From CALVUP01 sp964422195 (GTDB lineage: Bacteria > Bacillota_I > Bacilli_A > RF39 > UBA660), in contig CAYRAF010000014.1 of assembly GCA_964422195.1 (NCBI GenBank), forward strand, positions 1 through 25,335: a stretch of 25,335 nucleotides of DNA. Direction: 5' to 3'. Both the position numbers and the translations under genes were made by a program. The notes under the pieces are model-generated. The model had not been told where the DNA came from and made no database searches. It was given only the letters and a program-made list of their open reading frames with translations. This document shows positions 15,196 through 22,323 of this stretch, piece after piece (positions within the stretch are counted from its first letter, which is position 1; every line of letters begins with the position of its first letter).

Positions 15196-16245
15196 ATGAA
15201 TATATTAAGCTTAATTTATTTCATCCTAATATTAGGATTAATAGTATTAGTTCATGAAATTGGACATTTTATATTTGCTAAAATATTTGGGGTTTATGTA
15301 CATGAGTTTTCAATAGGTATGGGACCTAAAATTTTTAGCAAAAAGAAAAAAAATTGGGAGACTACTTATTCATTAAGAGCAATACCACTTGGAGGTTATT
15401 GTTCATTAGCAGGAGAAGAGGTAGAAGAAGATAAAGATATTCCTAAAAAAAGGAAACTACAAGGTAAACCTGCATGGCAAAGATTTTTGATTATGTTCTT
15501 TGGAGCAGGAAATAACTTTATACTAGCTTTATTACTATTATTTTCAATTGGAATATTCTTTGGTAGTACAGATCAAACACCTTATATTTCTTCTGTAAAA
15601 GAAGATGCTCCAGCTGCAATTGCAGGAATTGAAGCAAAGGATAAAGTTTTAAGAATCAATAATCATAAAGTATCTTCAATTGATGATATCTCACTATATA
15701 TTACAATAGCACCTAAAGATAAACCAATTAGTTTTAAAATAGAAAAACCAAATGGCGATATAAAAACATACAAAGTAAAAACTAAAAAAGAAAAAGTTGA
15801 CGGAAAAGAAATTAGAATTGTAGGTATTACACTACAAGGTGAAGCCCAAAAAGGTTTTGTATCTTCTCTAAAATATACTTTCATAAAATTTAAATCTATA
15901 ATAAAACAAATGGTAGTAGTTGTTGGAAGCTTATTTACTGGTAAATTAAGTATCAACAATTTAAGTGGTCCAGTAGGAATATACACTATAGTTGACTCAC
16001 AAGCAAAAGCAGGACTTGCTAGTATTCTATATTTAATTGCTTATCTTTCAATAAATGTTGGATTTATTAATTTAATACCACTACCTGCTTTTGATGGAGG
16101 AAGAATATTATTTTTAATAATAGAAAAAATAAAAGGGTCTCCAGTAAAAGCATCTACTGAAAACTTAATTCATAATATAGGATTTATACTTTTAATAATC
16201 CTTATGATATATATAACAATACATGATATAATAACTTTATTTTAG
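15196..16245 (+). CDS. rseP: Site-2 intramembrane metalloprotease (RseP/RasP family)
   Basis: 349-residue membrane zinc protease that cuts single-pass proteins within the bilayer, such as anti-sigma factors and leftover signal peptides. The first membrane helix carries HEIGH (residues 20-24), the zinc site. SLRAIPLGGYCSLAGEE is the conserved reentrant region. A PDZ domain spans about residues 130-200 (YISSVKEDAPAAIAGIEAKDKVLRINN). NLIPLPAFDGGRILF near residue 295 supplies the third zinc ligand Asp. AAGGAGG precedes the ATG. Last gene of uppS-cdsA-rseP, followed by a strong terminator. The PrsW-type protease encoded at 19679 could be its upstream partner in regulated proteolysis (B. subtilis PrsW acts before RasP); in this genome that link is inference. 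Confidence 0.95.
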   Translation: MNILSLIYFILILGLIVLVHEIGHFIFAKIFGVYVHEFSIGMGPKIFSKKKKNWETTYSLRAIPLGGYCSLAGEEVEEDKDIPKKRKLQGKPAWQRFLIMFFGAGNNFILALLLLFSIGIFFGSTDQTPYISSVKEDAPAAIAGIEAKDKVLRINNHKVSSIDDISLYITIAPKDKPISFKIEKPNGDIKTYKVKTKKEKVDGKEIRIVGITLQGEAQKGFVSSLKYTFIKFKSIIKQMVVVVGSLFTGKLSINNLSGPVGIYTIVDSQAKAGLASILYLIAYLSINVGFINLIPLPAFDGGRILFLIIEKIKGSPVKASTENLIHNIGFILLIILMIYITIHDIITLF

Positions 16246-16260
16246 TTATTATATTTTTTT
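16227..16260 (+). terminator. Intrinsic terminator of uppS-cdsA-rseP
   Basis: TATAATAACT (16227-16236) and AGTTATTATA (16244-16253) are perfect 10-base arms around a 7-base loop, followed by seven T. It overlaps the rseP stop codon. Confidence 0.85.
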
Positions 16261-16270
16261 CATTTTAAAA

Positions 16271-16299
16271 CCTATTTTTTCATATATTTAAATAGGTGA
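16271..16299 (+). promoter_or_regulatory. CATATNNTTAA element and hairpin over the Shine-Dalgarno site of the deacetylase-like gene
   Basis: CATATATTTAA (16281-16291) is followed by ATAGGTGA, the ribosome site. CCTATTT (16271-16277) and AAATAGG (16290-16296) are perfect 7-base inverted arms, so the AGG of the ribosome site could be paired if transcription starts upstream. The 18 bases CATATNNTTAAATAGGTG recur before the yutH-like gene. Promoter or translational control is a suggestion only. Confidence 0.4.
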
Positions 16300-16303
16300 T
16301 TTT

Positions 16304-17143
16304 ATGATAACAAAAATAATTAGAGTACTTGTAATAACGATATTAATATGCTTTAGTTTTTATTATACGGAGAAATCAGTAGACATGCTAAAAGATGCTG
16401 ATCCTGTGATGAAAGATTTAAAAAGTAATATTAATTCTTTTGAAGTTAAAAGCATTAATTCTAAAATAGATAATGATGTTATATTACCTGGTTATAATGG
16501 TTTAGATGTAGATATAGAAAAAAGTTATCAAAATATGAAGAGAGTTGGTAAATATATTGAAAGTAGGGTTGTATTAAAAGAAACATCTCCAACTATTAGT
16601 ATTAAAGATAACTATAATAAATATATTATTAAGGGTAATTATTTAAAAGATTCAGTAGCTCTAGTATTTGATTTAGATGAAATAAAAGACATTAATAGAT
16701 TAGTTAAAATATTAGATGATAAAAATGTTATAGCAACATTTATTACATCTAAAAACTACTTAGAAAACAATCAAAAAACAATATACACTTTAGCAGCAAA
16801 TGACCATGAAATAGAATTAAAAACAGAAAGTGAAAATGACTTAGTTTTAATGAGAAATACTTTAAAAAATATAATTAATTATAGTGGAGAGTATTGCTAT
16901 ACTAACAAGAAAAATGCACAAGTATTAAAAACATGTGAAAAGGCTCATATGCATACTATTATTCCAACATTTTCTGTTTCTTATTTTAAAGAATTAAAAC
17001 AAAAATTAGAAAGTGGGGCAATTATTAAAATAAATAATAATGAGATTAATGAATTACCTACAATAATAAATTATATTAAACAAAGGGGTTATAATCTTGA
17101 TAACATATTTGACTTATTAAGTGAGGATAGAGTAGAAAAATAG
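16304..17143 (+). CDS. Membrane-anchored, degenerate polysaccharide-deacetylase-like protein
   Basis: 279 residues. An N-terminal hydrophobic anchor (residues ~4-21) is followed by an extracytoplasmic region. From about residue 125 it follows the NodB/polysaccharide deacetylase layout: VALVFDLDE where active enzymes have TFDDG, LVKILDDKNVIATFITSKNYL, then NDHEIELKTE where a metal-binding HxxxH is expected, EYCYTNKK, HTIIPTF, GAIIKINNN where GxIILLHD would be, and a final ELPTIINYIKQRGY helix, as in real deacetylases. The second Asp of motif 1, the second His of motif 2 and the terminal His-Asp are missing, so it is probably not catalytic: a pseudoenzyme or glycan-binding protein (inference). 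Monocistronic between two terminators. AGGTGA precedes the ATG. Confidence 0.75.
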   Translation: MITKIIRVLVITILICFSFYYTEKSVDMLKDADPVMKDLKSNINSFEVKSINSKIDNDVILPGYNGLDVDIEKSYQNMKRVGKYIESRVVLKETSPTISIKDNYNKYIIKGNYLKDSVALVFDLDEIKDINRLVKILDDKNVIATFITSKNYLENNQKTIYTLAANDHEIELKTESENDLVLMRNTLKNIINYSGEYCYTNKKNAQVLKTCEKAHMHTIIPTFSVSYFKELKQKLESGAIIKINNNEINELPTIINYIKQRGYNLDNIFDLLSEDRVEK

Positions 17144-17172
17144 TTGTAATAAAAATAAAACTATTTTTTTTT
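17136..17172 (+). terminator. Intrinsic terminator of the deacetylase-like gene
   Basis: AAAAATAGTT (17136-17145) and AACTATTTTT (17159-17168) are perfect 10-base arms with a 13-base loop, running into nine T. Mostly A-T pairs, so stability is modest. Confidence 0.7.
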
Positions 17173-17181
17173 GATTATACA

Positions 17182-17190
17182 TGTTATAAT
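17182..17190 (+). promoter_or_regulatory. Extended -10 promoter of the pyrophosphatase operon
   Basis: TGTTATAAT (17182-17190) is a TGnTATAAT extended -10 element. No good -35 box lies at the normal distance; TTGATT at 17171 is too close. Confidence 0.6.
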
Positions 17191-17221
17191 CATATATAGA
17201 GAGTAAGAAAGGGTGATAGGC

Positions 17222-18847
17222 ATGAGTGAGACTTTAATTTTTGGTCATAAAAAACCAGATACTGATTCTTGTATTTCAGCTATTGCATTATCTTACTTAA
17301 AAAATAAGCTTGGTGATAATACTTCTCCTAGAGTATTAGGCAGAATTAATAATGAAACAAAATATGTATTAGATTATTTTAATATAAAAACTCCTAAATA
17401 TTTAAATGATGTTAAATTACAAATAAAGGATGTAAATTACCTAAAAGATTGTTATATAAATGAAAATAATTCAATATATAAGTGTTATAAATATTTACAA
17501 GATAAAAAAATAAATTCAGTTCCAATCGTAAATGATAATAAAAAAATTAGTGGTATTGTTTCAAATAATGATATTCTAAATAAAGTTATTGATGAAAAAT
17601 ACAACGATATAGATACAAATTATGATAATATTTTAGAAACTTTAAGTGCTGAAGAAGTTTTAAGATTTAATGATAATATCAAAGGTGAAGTTATTTCAAC
17701 AGCTTTTCGTTCCACTACTTTTGTTGAGGAAATAATGTTAACTAATGATAGTATTTTGATAGTTGGAAATAGACATAGTATCATTGAATACGCTATTAAA
17801 AATAATATAAAAATGTTGATATTAGTATCTGATACAAATATCAAAGAAGAACACTTAGAACAAGCAAAAAATCATAAGATTAATATAATTAAAACATCAC
17901 TTAATAGTATAGAAGTTTCCAAGTATATTTCCCTTAGTAATTTTGTTAAAACAATTGCTAAAGAAAGAAAAGAGTTATATACATATACCAAAGAGTACTA
18001 TAATGATTTTTTAGATAGGCATAGCAAAATAAAAAATGATAGTTATCCTGTGTTAAATAAAAATGATGAATGTGTAGGATTACTAACTATCAATAATATA
18101 TACAATTATACCAAGAAAAAGGTTGTTTTAGTTGACCATAATGAAAATATTCAAAGTGTAGATGGCATAGAAGAAGCAGATATTATTGAAGTAGTAGATC
18201 ATCATAAGCTAGGTAATTTTTCTACAGCATCAGCCATAGATATAAAAACAATACCTGTTGGTAGTACTGCAACTATTATTTATCAAATGTTTTTAGAGAA
18301 TAAAGTAGAAATTCCAAAAGATATTGCAGGAATATTAATGAGCGCTATATTATCAGATACTTTACTATTTAAATCACCAACAACAACATATATGGATAGA
18401 ATAGCAGTTAGTGATTTAGAAAAAAACTGTGGGGTAGATTATGAAAAATTTGGGATAGAAATGATCAAAAATGGAGCTTCACTTAATGGTAAGAGTAAAG
18501 AAGAAATACTATATAGTGATTTTAAAGGCTTTGTTATAGATGATAAAAAAGTTGGTATAGGTCAAATTAATACTTTGGATTACTCAATTATTAGTAAAGA
18601 TGCTAAAGAATATGTAAAATTATTAAATGAAATTAGTAAAAATGAAAACTATTATATATTAGCTTTATTTGTAACAGATATAATAAAAGGTGGATCTTAT
18701 ATACTATATAATGATAATTCTAAATTTGAATTAGAAAAGGCTTTTGATATAGAAAAATTGGAAGAAGAACATTTTTTGAATGATGTAATTTCAAGAAAAA
18801 AACAGATAATACCTAAGATAGTGGAAACATTAGAAAAGGGTAGATAG
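17222..18847 (+). CDS. ppaC: Manganese-dependent (family II) inorganic pyrophosphatase with CBS and DRTGG domains
   Basis: 541-residue DHH-family phosphatase that hydrolyses PPi to phosphate. The catalytic DHH domain is split: LIFGHKKPDTDS (residues 5-16) gives the first metal ligands; VDHNE and VVDHHKLGNF (Asp-His-His at 326-328) the others; GSTATIIYQMF follows. Inserted between are CBS 1 (~70-125, NSVPIVND...GIVSNNDIL), a DRTGG-like domain (~130-240) and CBS 2 (~265-300, YPVLNKNDECVGLLTINNI). The C-terminal DHHA2 domain (~415-540) is present. CBS pyrophosphatases are regulated by adenine nucleotides (family knowledge). Start: ATG 17222, eight bases after AAAGGG; an in-frame GTG at 17213 overlaps that site. 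First gene of an operon with uppP and prsW; it may pull PPi-releasing reactions forward. Confidence 0.95.
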   Translation: MSETLIFGHKKPDTDSCISAIALSYLKNKLGDNTSPRVLGRINNETKYVLDYFNIKTPKYLNDVKLQIKDVNYLKDCYINENNSIYKCYKYLQDKKINSVPIVNDNKKISGIVSNNDILNKVIDEKYNDIDTNYDNILETLSAEEVLRFNDNIKGEVISTAFRSTTFVEEIMLTNDSILIVGNRHSIIEYAIKNNIKMLILVSDTNIKEEHLEQAKNHKINIIKTSLNSIEVSKYISLSNFVKTIAKERKELYTYTKEYYNDFLDRHSKIKNDSYPVLNKNDECVGLLTINNIYNYTKKKVVLVDHNENIQSVDGIEEADIIEVVDHHKLGNFSTASAIDIKTIPVGSTATIIYQMFLENKVEIPKDIAGILMSAILSDTLLFKSPTTTYMDRIAVSDLEKNCGVDYEKFGIEMIKNGASLNGKSKEEILYSDFKGFVIDDKKVGIGQINTLDYSIISKDAKEYVKLLNEISKNENYYILALFVTDIIKGGSYILYNDNSKFELEKAFDIEKLEEEHFLNDVISRKKQIIPKIVETLEKGR

Positions 18848-18856
18848 GAGGACTTT

Positions 18857-19669
18857 ATGTATTTTCAAACTTTTATATTAGGATTGATACAAGGGATAGC
18901 AGAGTTTTTACCAATATCTTCTTCTGCACATTTAATAATTTTTAGAGATTTATTTGGTATTGGTAGTTCTATGGGAAATGAAGTAGCTTTATCTTTTGAT
19001 ATTGCATTACATTTTGGTACTTTATTAGCTATTGGAATATATTTCTTTAAAGATTTTTTAAAGATGATAATAGATGGATTTACCAAAGGACCTAAAGATA
19101 AAAATGGAAAATTACTATGGATGGTTATTGTGGCTACTATACCAGCAGCAGTTGCAGGAGTCTTATTTGAAGATATAATAGAAAACATTATTAGATCTAA
19201 TTTTATTGTTATAGCAATGGCTTTGATTATAATGGGTATAATTATTTATTTATTTGATAAACTAATGAAACCAGAAAAAACAGTAGAAAAAATGGGATAT
19301 TTGGATGCCATTATAATTGGAATATCTCAAGTCTTTGCTTTAATTCCAGGTTTTTCCAGAAGTGGTACAACAATTGCTGCATCAAGAGCTAGGGGATTAA
19401 AAAGGGAAGATGCTGCTAAGTTTTCTTTTTATCTATCTGCACCTGTTGTATTAGGAGCGGTAGTATTAAGCTTGACTGATAGTGAAGTTATTAAAACTAT
19501 TATTAATAACAGTTCTATTTTCATAATCGGAGTTTTAGTTGCTTTTATTTCTGGGCTATTATGTATAGAGTTTTTACTTAAATATATTAAGAAAAATGAT
19601 TTTAAGATATTTATGATATATAGAATTATAATTGGTATTATAGTAATAATAGTATCAATACTAAAATAG
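18857..19669 (+). CDS. uppP: Undecaprenyl-diphosphate phosphatase (BacA/UppP)
   Basis: 270-residue polytopic membrane enzyme that dephosphorylates undecaprenyl diphosphate, recycling the lipid carrier for peptidoglycan and conferring bacitracin tolerance. Both family motifs are intact: GIAEFLPISSSAHLI (Glu and SSSAH, residues ~14-28) and PGFSRSGTTIAASRARG (~164-180). About seven to eight hydrophobic segments cover the rest. AGGAGG (18847-18852) is followed by ATG at 18857, nine bases after the pyrophosphatase stop. Together with uppS upstream, the window carries both synthesis and recycling of the C55 carrier. Confidence 0.96.
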   Translation: MYFQTFILGLIQGIAEFLPISSSAHLIIFRDLFGIGSSMGNEVALSFDIALHFGTLLAIGIYFFKDFLKMIIDGFTKGPKDKNGKLLWMVIVATIPAAVAGVLFEDIIENIIRSNFIVIAMALIIMGIIIYLFDKLMKPEKTVEKMGYLDAIIIGISQVFALIPGFSRSGTTIAASRARGLKREDAAKFSFYLSAPVVLGAVVLSLTDSEVIKTIINNSSIFIIGVLVAFISGLLCIEFLLKYIKKNDFKIFMIYRIIIGIIVIIVSILK

Positions 19670-19678
19670 GTGATAATT

Positions 19679-20413
19679 ATGTATGTATTGTGTTTATTCA
19701 TAGTAACATTAGCACCAATATTTTTTTTAGGATTATATATTTATCACAAGGATATTTATGAAAAAGAACCAAAAAAAATGCTTGTTAAATTATTCTTTTC
19801 TGGAGTTCTATCCGTAATTATAACTGTGATATTAACTAGCGTACTACAAAGTTTAATCCCATTTTTTAAAGCTGAAGATATAGAAGTTTTAAACTATAGT
19901 CTTATTGAATTATTTATTTATGTGTTTATTGGTGTGGCCCTAATTGAAGAATTATCAAAGTGGATATACGTCAAGGTTATTGCTTGGAAAAACAAAGAAT
20001 TTAATTATGTATATGACGCTATTGTTTATGCAGTTTTTGTAGCACTAGGTTTTGCTACTATAGAGAATGTTATGTATTCATTAATATATTCAACTGCACA
20101 TAATGTTTTGCTAAGAGCAATACTTTCTGTTCCATGTCATGCTTTTTGTGGAGTGTTTATGGGATATTTTTTAGGAAAAGCTAAATTATCTAAAATATTA
20201 GGCAATCAGCAATATAAAATACAATTATTTTTAAGCTTGTCTATTCCAATAATTATTCATGGTGTATTTGATTATCTGATATATGCTTATAATCTATTTA
20301 ATTCTTTTTTAATTATCTTTATAATTTTTATAGTATTCTTATATATCATTTCATTTATTTGCATTAAAAGGACTTCAAAAGATGCAACTACATTTATCAA
20401 TAATGAAAATTAA
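19679..20413 (+). CDS. prsW: PrsW-family intramembrane glutamic protease
   Basis: 244-residue membrane protein with about seven hydrophobic helices. Family motifs are present: EKEPKKMLVKLFFSG near residues 28-42, the putative catalytic ALIEELSKWIYVK (Glu-Glu), YVYDAIVYAVFVALGFATIE, HAFCGVFMGYFLG and IIHGVFDYLIYA. In B. subtilis PrsW makes the first cut in anti-sigma factor RsiW before RasP acts, under antimicrobial peptide stress. No anti-sigma gene is visible here, so the substrate is unknown. Start: ATG 19679, after TAGGTGATA that overlaps the uppP stop; the in-frame GTG at 19670 lies within the ribosome site. Last gene of ppaC-uppP-prsW; membership beside uppP hints at envelope-stress control (inference). 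Confidence 0.88.
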   Translation: MYVLCLFIVTLAPIFFLGLYIYHKDIYEKEPKKMLVKLFFSGVLSVIITVILTSVLQSLIPFFKAEDIEVLNYSLIELFIYVFIGVALIEELSKWIYVKVIAWKNKEFNYVYDAIVYAVFVALGFATIENVMYSLIYSTAHNVLLRAILSVPCHAFCGVFMGYFLGKAKLSKILGNQQYKIQLFLSLSIPIIIHGVFDYLIYAYNLFNSFLIIFIIFIVFLYIISFICIKRTSKDATTFINNEN

Positions 20414-20430
20414 TAAATTATTACTTATTT

Positions 20431-20442
20431 CATATATATTAA
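20431..20442 (+). promoter_or_regulatory. CATAT-type element before yunB
   Basis: CATATATATTAA resembles the CATATNNTTAA element before the other sporulation-type genes here, with one extra base. It could be a sigma-E-like -10 box; if so the transcript would start at or near the ATG (near-leaderless). Confidence 0.3.
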
Positions 20443-20443
20443 T

Positions 20444-21193
20444 ATGAAACATAAAATGTATTTAAAAAATAATAATCAAAAAAATAAAATAGTGTTTTTT
20501 ATAACACTTTTTTTAAGTGCTTTAATAATCAATATATATTTTATTAGTCATATATTGATTAACAGATTAAACAATTATTCCAAAATCGAGATTGAAAAAA
20601 TTTTAAATACTATAGTAAATAATTTAGTAAAGAAAAATATAACAAATAATTTGGATAGTGATAAAATAATAAATGTTTATAAAAATAAAGATGATGATAT
20701 AGTATATGCAGATTTTAATAATAATGAGGTTAATAGCATATTAAGTGATGCAATTACTATTGTAGAAAAAGAATTAATAAATATAGATAATGGAAAAATG
20801 TCAAATTTATTATTACCTTTAAATATATATAGTAAATATAATAAACTAAATAAAGCAATTGTAATTGATATACCAACTGGTACATTAATTAATAATAAAC
20901 TATTTTATAATATAGGCCCAAAAATTCCTGTGAAAGTGGAAATGATTGGTGGAGTTAGTGGATATATCAACACTAAAATAGATGAATATGGGATAAATAA
21001 TAGTATAGTCACTGTTAGTATGATAATAGAAGTAGAGGAACAAATAGTATTGCCAATTACTACTACTAAAGTAGTGATAAGCACAGATATTCCTATAGCG
21101 ACAAAATTGATTCAAGGAAAAATTCCAACGTATTATCAAAATGGTTTAAACCAAAATTCACCGATTTTTTCTTTACCAAAAGAGGATAATTAG
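20444..21193 (+). CDS. yunB: Sporulation protein YunB homologue
   Basis: 249 residues with one N-terminal membrane helix (~18-38) and an extracytoplasmic domain. The C-terminal half matches YunB, a mother-cell (sigma-E regulon) sporulation protein of Bacillus: VIDIPTGTLINNKLFYNIGPKIPVKVEMIG, TKIDEYGINNSIVTVSM, EEQIVLP and STDIPIATKLIQGKIPTYYQNG. Molecular function is unknown; in B. subtilis it is needed for normal spores (recalled). No Shine-Dalgarno precedes the first ATG (20444) or the next in-frame ATG (20453), unusual in this window, so the start is uncertain. A CATATATATTAA element lies directly upstream. Its presence is the best sign that the organism forms endospores. yutD follows 25 bases later. 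Confidence 0.88.
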   Translation: MKHKMYLKNNNQKNKIVFFITLFLSALIINIYFISHILINRLNNYSKIEIEKILNTIVNNLVKKNITNNLDSDKIINVYKNKDDDIVYADFNNNEVNSILSDAITIVEKELINIDNGKMSNLLLPLNIYSKYNKLNKAIVIDIPTGTLINNKLFYNIGPKIPVKVEMIGGVSGYINTKIDEYGINNSIVTVSMIIEVEEQIVLPITTTKVVISTDIPIATKLIQGKIPTYYQNGLNQNSPIFSLPKEDN

Positions 21194-21201
21194 TGTATAA
21201 T
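21173..21201 (+). promoter_or_regulatory. Sigma-A promoter of yutD
   Basis: TTACCA (21173-21178), 17-base spacer, TATAAT (21196-21201). The ribosome site GGTGAT (21208-21213) begins 7 bases further on, again a very short leader. Confidence 0.6.
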
Positions 21202-21218
21202 GTTATTGGTGATAAGAA

Positions 21219-21506
21219 TTGAAAAAAATAATTGTTAATAATATAGAATACGAGGTAATCAAGGATTATAATAACGCATTGAATTTAGAAGATTTAACAG
21301 AAAAATTTACTGATTACTTTGAACCATTTGATTATGTAGTTGGTGATTATTCTTATGAAAAATTAAGGCTTAAGGGTTTTTTGGATCAGCATAATAAAAA
21401 TGTTAAAGAGTATAATAATTATAAAAATGTTGAAGAGTATATTGAAAAGTATTGTAGTTATAAAGCAAGACATTTTATCATAAAAAAATTGAAAAAAGAC
21501 AAATAA
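21219..21506 (+). CDS. yutD: YutD family protein
   Basis: 95-residue soluble protein of the small YutD (DUF1027) family. Family text is clear: FEPFDYVVGDYSYEKLRLKGF, then an Asn/Lys-rich turn, then YIEKYCSYKARHFIIKKLKK, close to the DYIVGDWGYDQLRLKGF and YLNEYCNFGC pattern recalled from Bacillus. Function unknown. Start is TTG 21219 with GGTGAT five bases upstream and no in-frame ATG nearby. In B. subtilis yunB, yutD, yutH and yutI lie in one neighbourhood (recalled); here yunB, yutD, yutH-like and NifU-like genes occur in that order with two other genes inserted. Confidence 0.85.
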   Translation: MKKIIVNNIEYEVIKDYNNALNLEDLTEKFTDYFEPFDYVVGDYSYEKLRLKGFLDQHNKNVKEYNNYKNVEEYIEKYCSYKARHFIIKKLKKDK

Positions 21507-21510
21507 ATAC

Positions 21511-21538
21511 TTGAAAAAAAACAGAAATATGATAGAAT
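21511..21538 (+). promoter_or_regulatory. Sigma-A promoter of the DUF1292 operon
   Basis: TTGAAA (21511-21516), 16-base spacer, TAGAAT (21533-21538). It lies just after the yutD stop and drives 21574 and probably 22324. Confidence 0.65.
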
Positions 21539-21573
21539 TGAAATATAGATAGAAAATAGAGAGGGATTTTAGT

Positions 21574-22308
21574 ATGGATACAAGTAAAAAAACAATAACA
21601 TTGATATCAGAAAATGGTAATGAAGAAGTAGAATTTTTATTTGCTTTTGTTATTAATGACATACAAAAAGAATATGTTATTTATACGAAAAATGAAGCAG
21701 ATGAAAATGGCAATGTAACATTATATGCTGCGAGTGTTAATGCTGGAGAAAAACCAATATTAACAAGTATTGCTAGTGATGATGAATGGTCAAAAGTTAA
21801 AGATGTTTTAAGAGAATTATCAACAGATGGTGATGATTCAAATGGTGGGTATGCTGCTAAAACACCGGCTAGTGAATATATAAATAATGATGCTAGAAAA
21901 ATAAAAGCAACAGCTGTATCACTTGGTAACATTAGGGCAAAGAGTAATACAAAATTAGGTACAGCAACAGAACCATCAGTGGAAGCAGAAGATGCTTTTA
22001 TTGATAGATTAGCTGAACAAGGTGCCATTTTAAATAAAATAGGTGATCAGGATCATATAAAATTGATTAATAATGATGGTACAGAAGAAGAGATTGAGTT
22101 GTTAGTTTCATTTGAATTTAGTGATACTAAAAAAGAATACGTTGTATATACAAAAAATGAAAAAGATGAAAATGGAAATATAACAATATATTCATCAACT
22201 GTTATTAGAGATAATGGAGAATTAACATTTGGTAAAATAGAAACAGAAGAAGAATGGAATAGAATAAAAAATATATTAAGAGAACTTTCGAAAAAACATG
22301 GTAACTAA
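21574..22308 (+). CDS. Tandem DUF1292 (YrzB-like) protein
   Basis: 244-residue acidic cytosolic protein made of two DUF1292-like domains. Domain 1 (~4-84): TITLISENGNEEVEFLFAF, KEYVIYTKNEADENGNVTLYAAS, DDEWSKVKDVLREL. Domain 2 (~164-242): IKLINNDGTEEEIELLVSF, KEYVVYTKNEKDENGNITIY, EEEWNRIKNILREL. The copies are closely alike in protein sequence, so this is an internal duplication. The ~75-residue linker is Ala/Ser/Thr/Lys-rich and holds the basic stretch ARKIKATAVSLGNIRAK, like a disordered tether. Most recalled DUF1292 proteins are single-domain, ~80-100 aa, of unknown function and often beside ruvX (yrrK); that context is absent here. GAGGGA precedes the ATG. Probably co-transcribed with the next gene, 15 bases away. 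Confidence 0.8.
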   Translation: MDTSKKTITLISENGNEEVEFLFAFVINDIQKEYVIYTKNEADENGNVTLYAASVNAGEKPILTSIASDDEWSKVKDVLRELSTDGDDSNGGYAAKTPASEYINNDARKIKATAVSLGNIRAKSNTKLGTATEPSVEAEDAFIDRLAEQGAILNKIGDQDHIKLINNDGTEEEIELLVSFEFSDTKKEYVVYTKNEKDENGNITIYSSTVIRDNGELTFGKIETEEEWNRIKNILRELSKKHGN

Positions 22309-22323
22309 TAAGGAGGTACAAAT

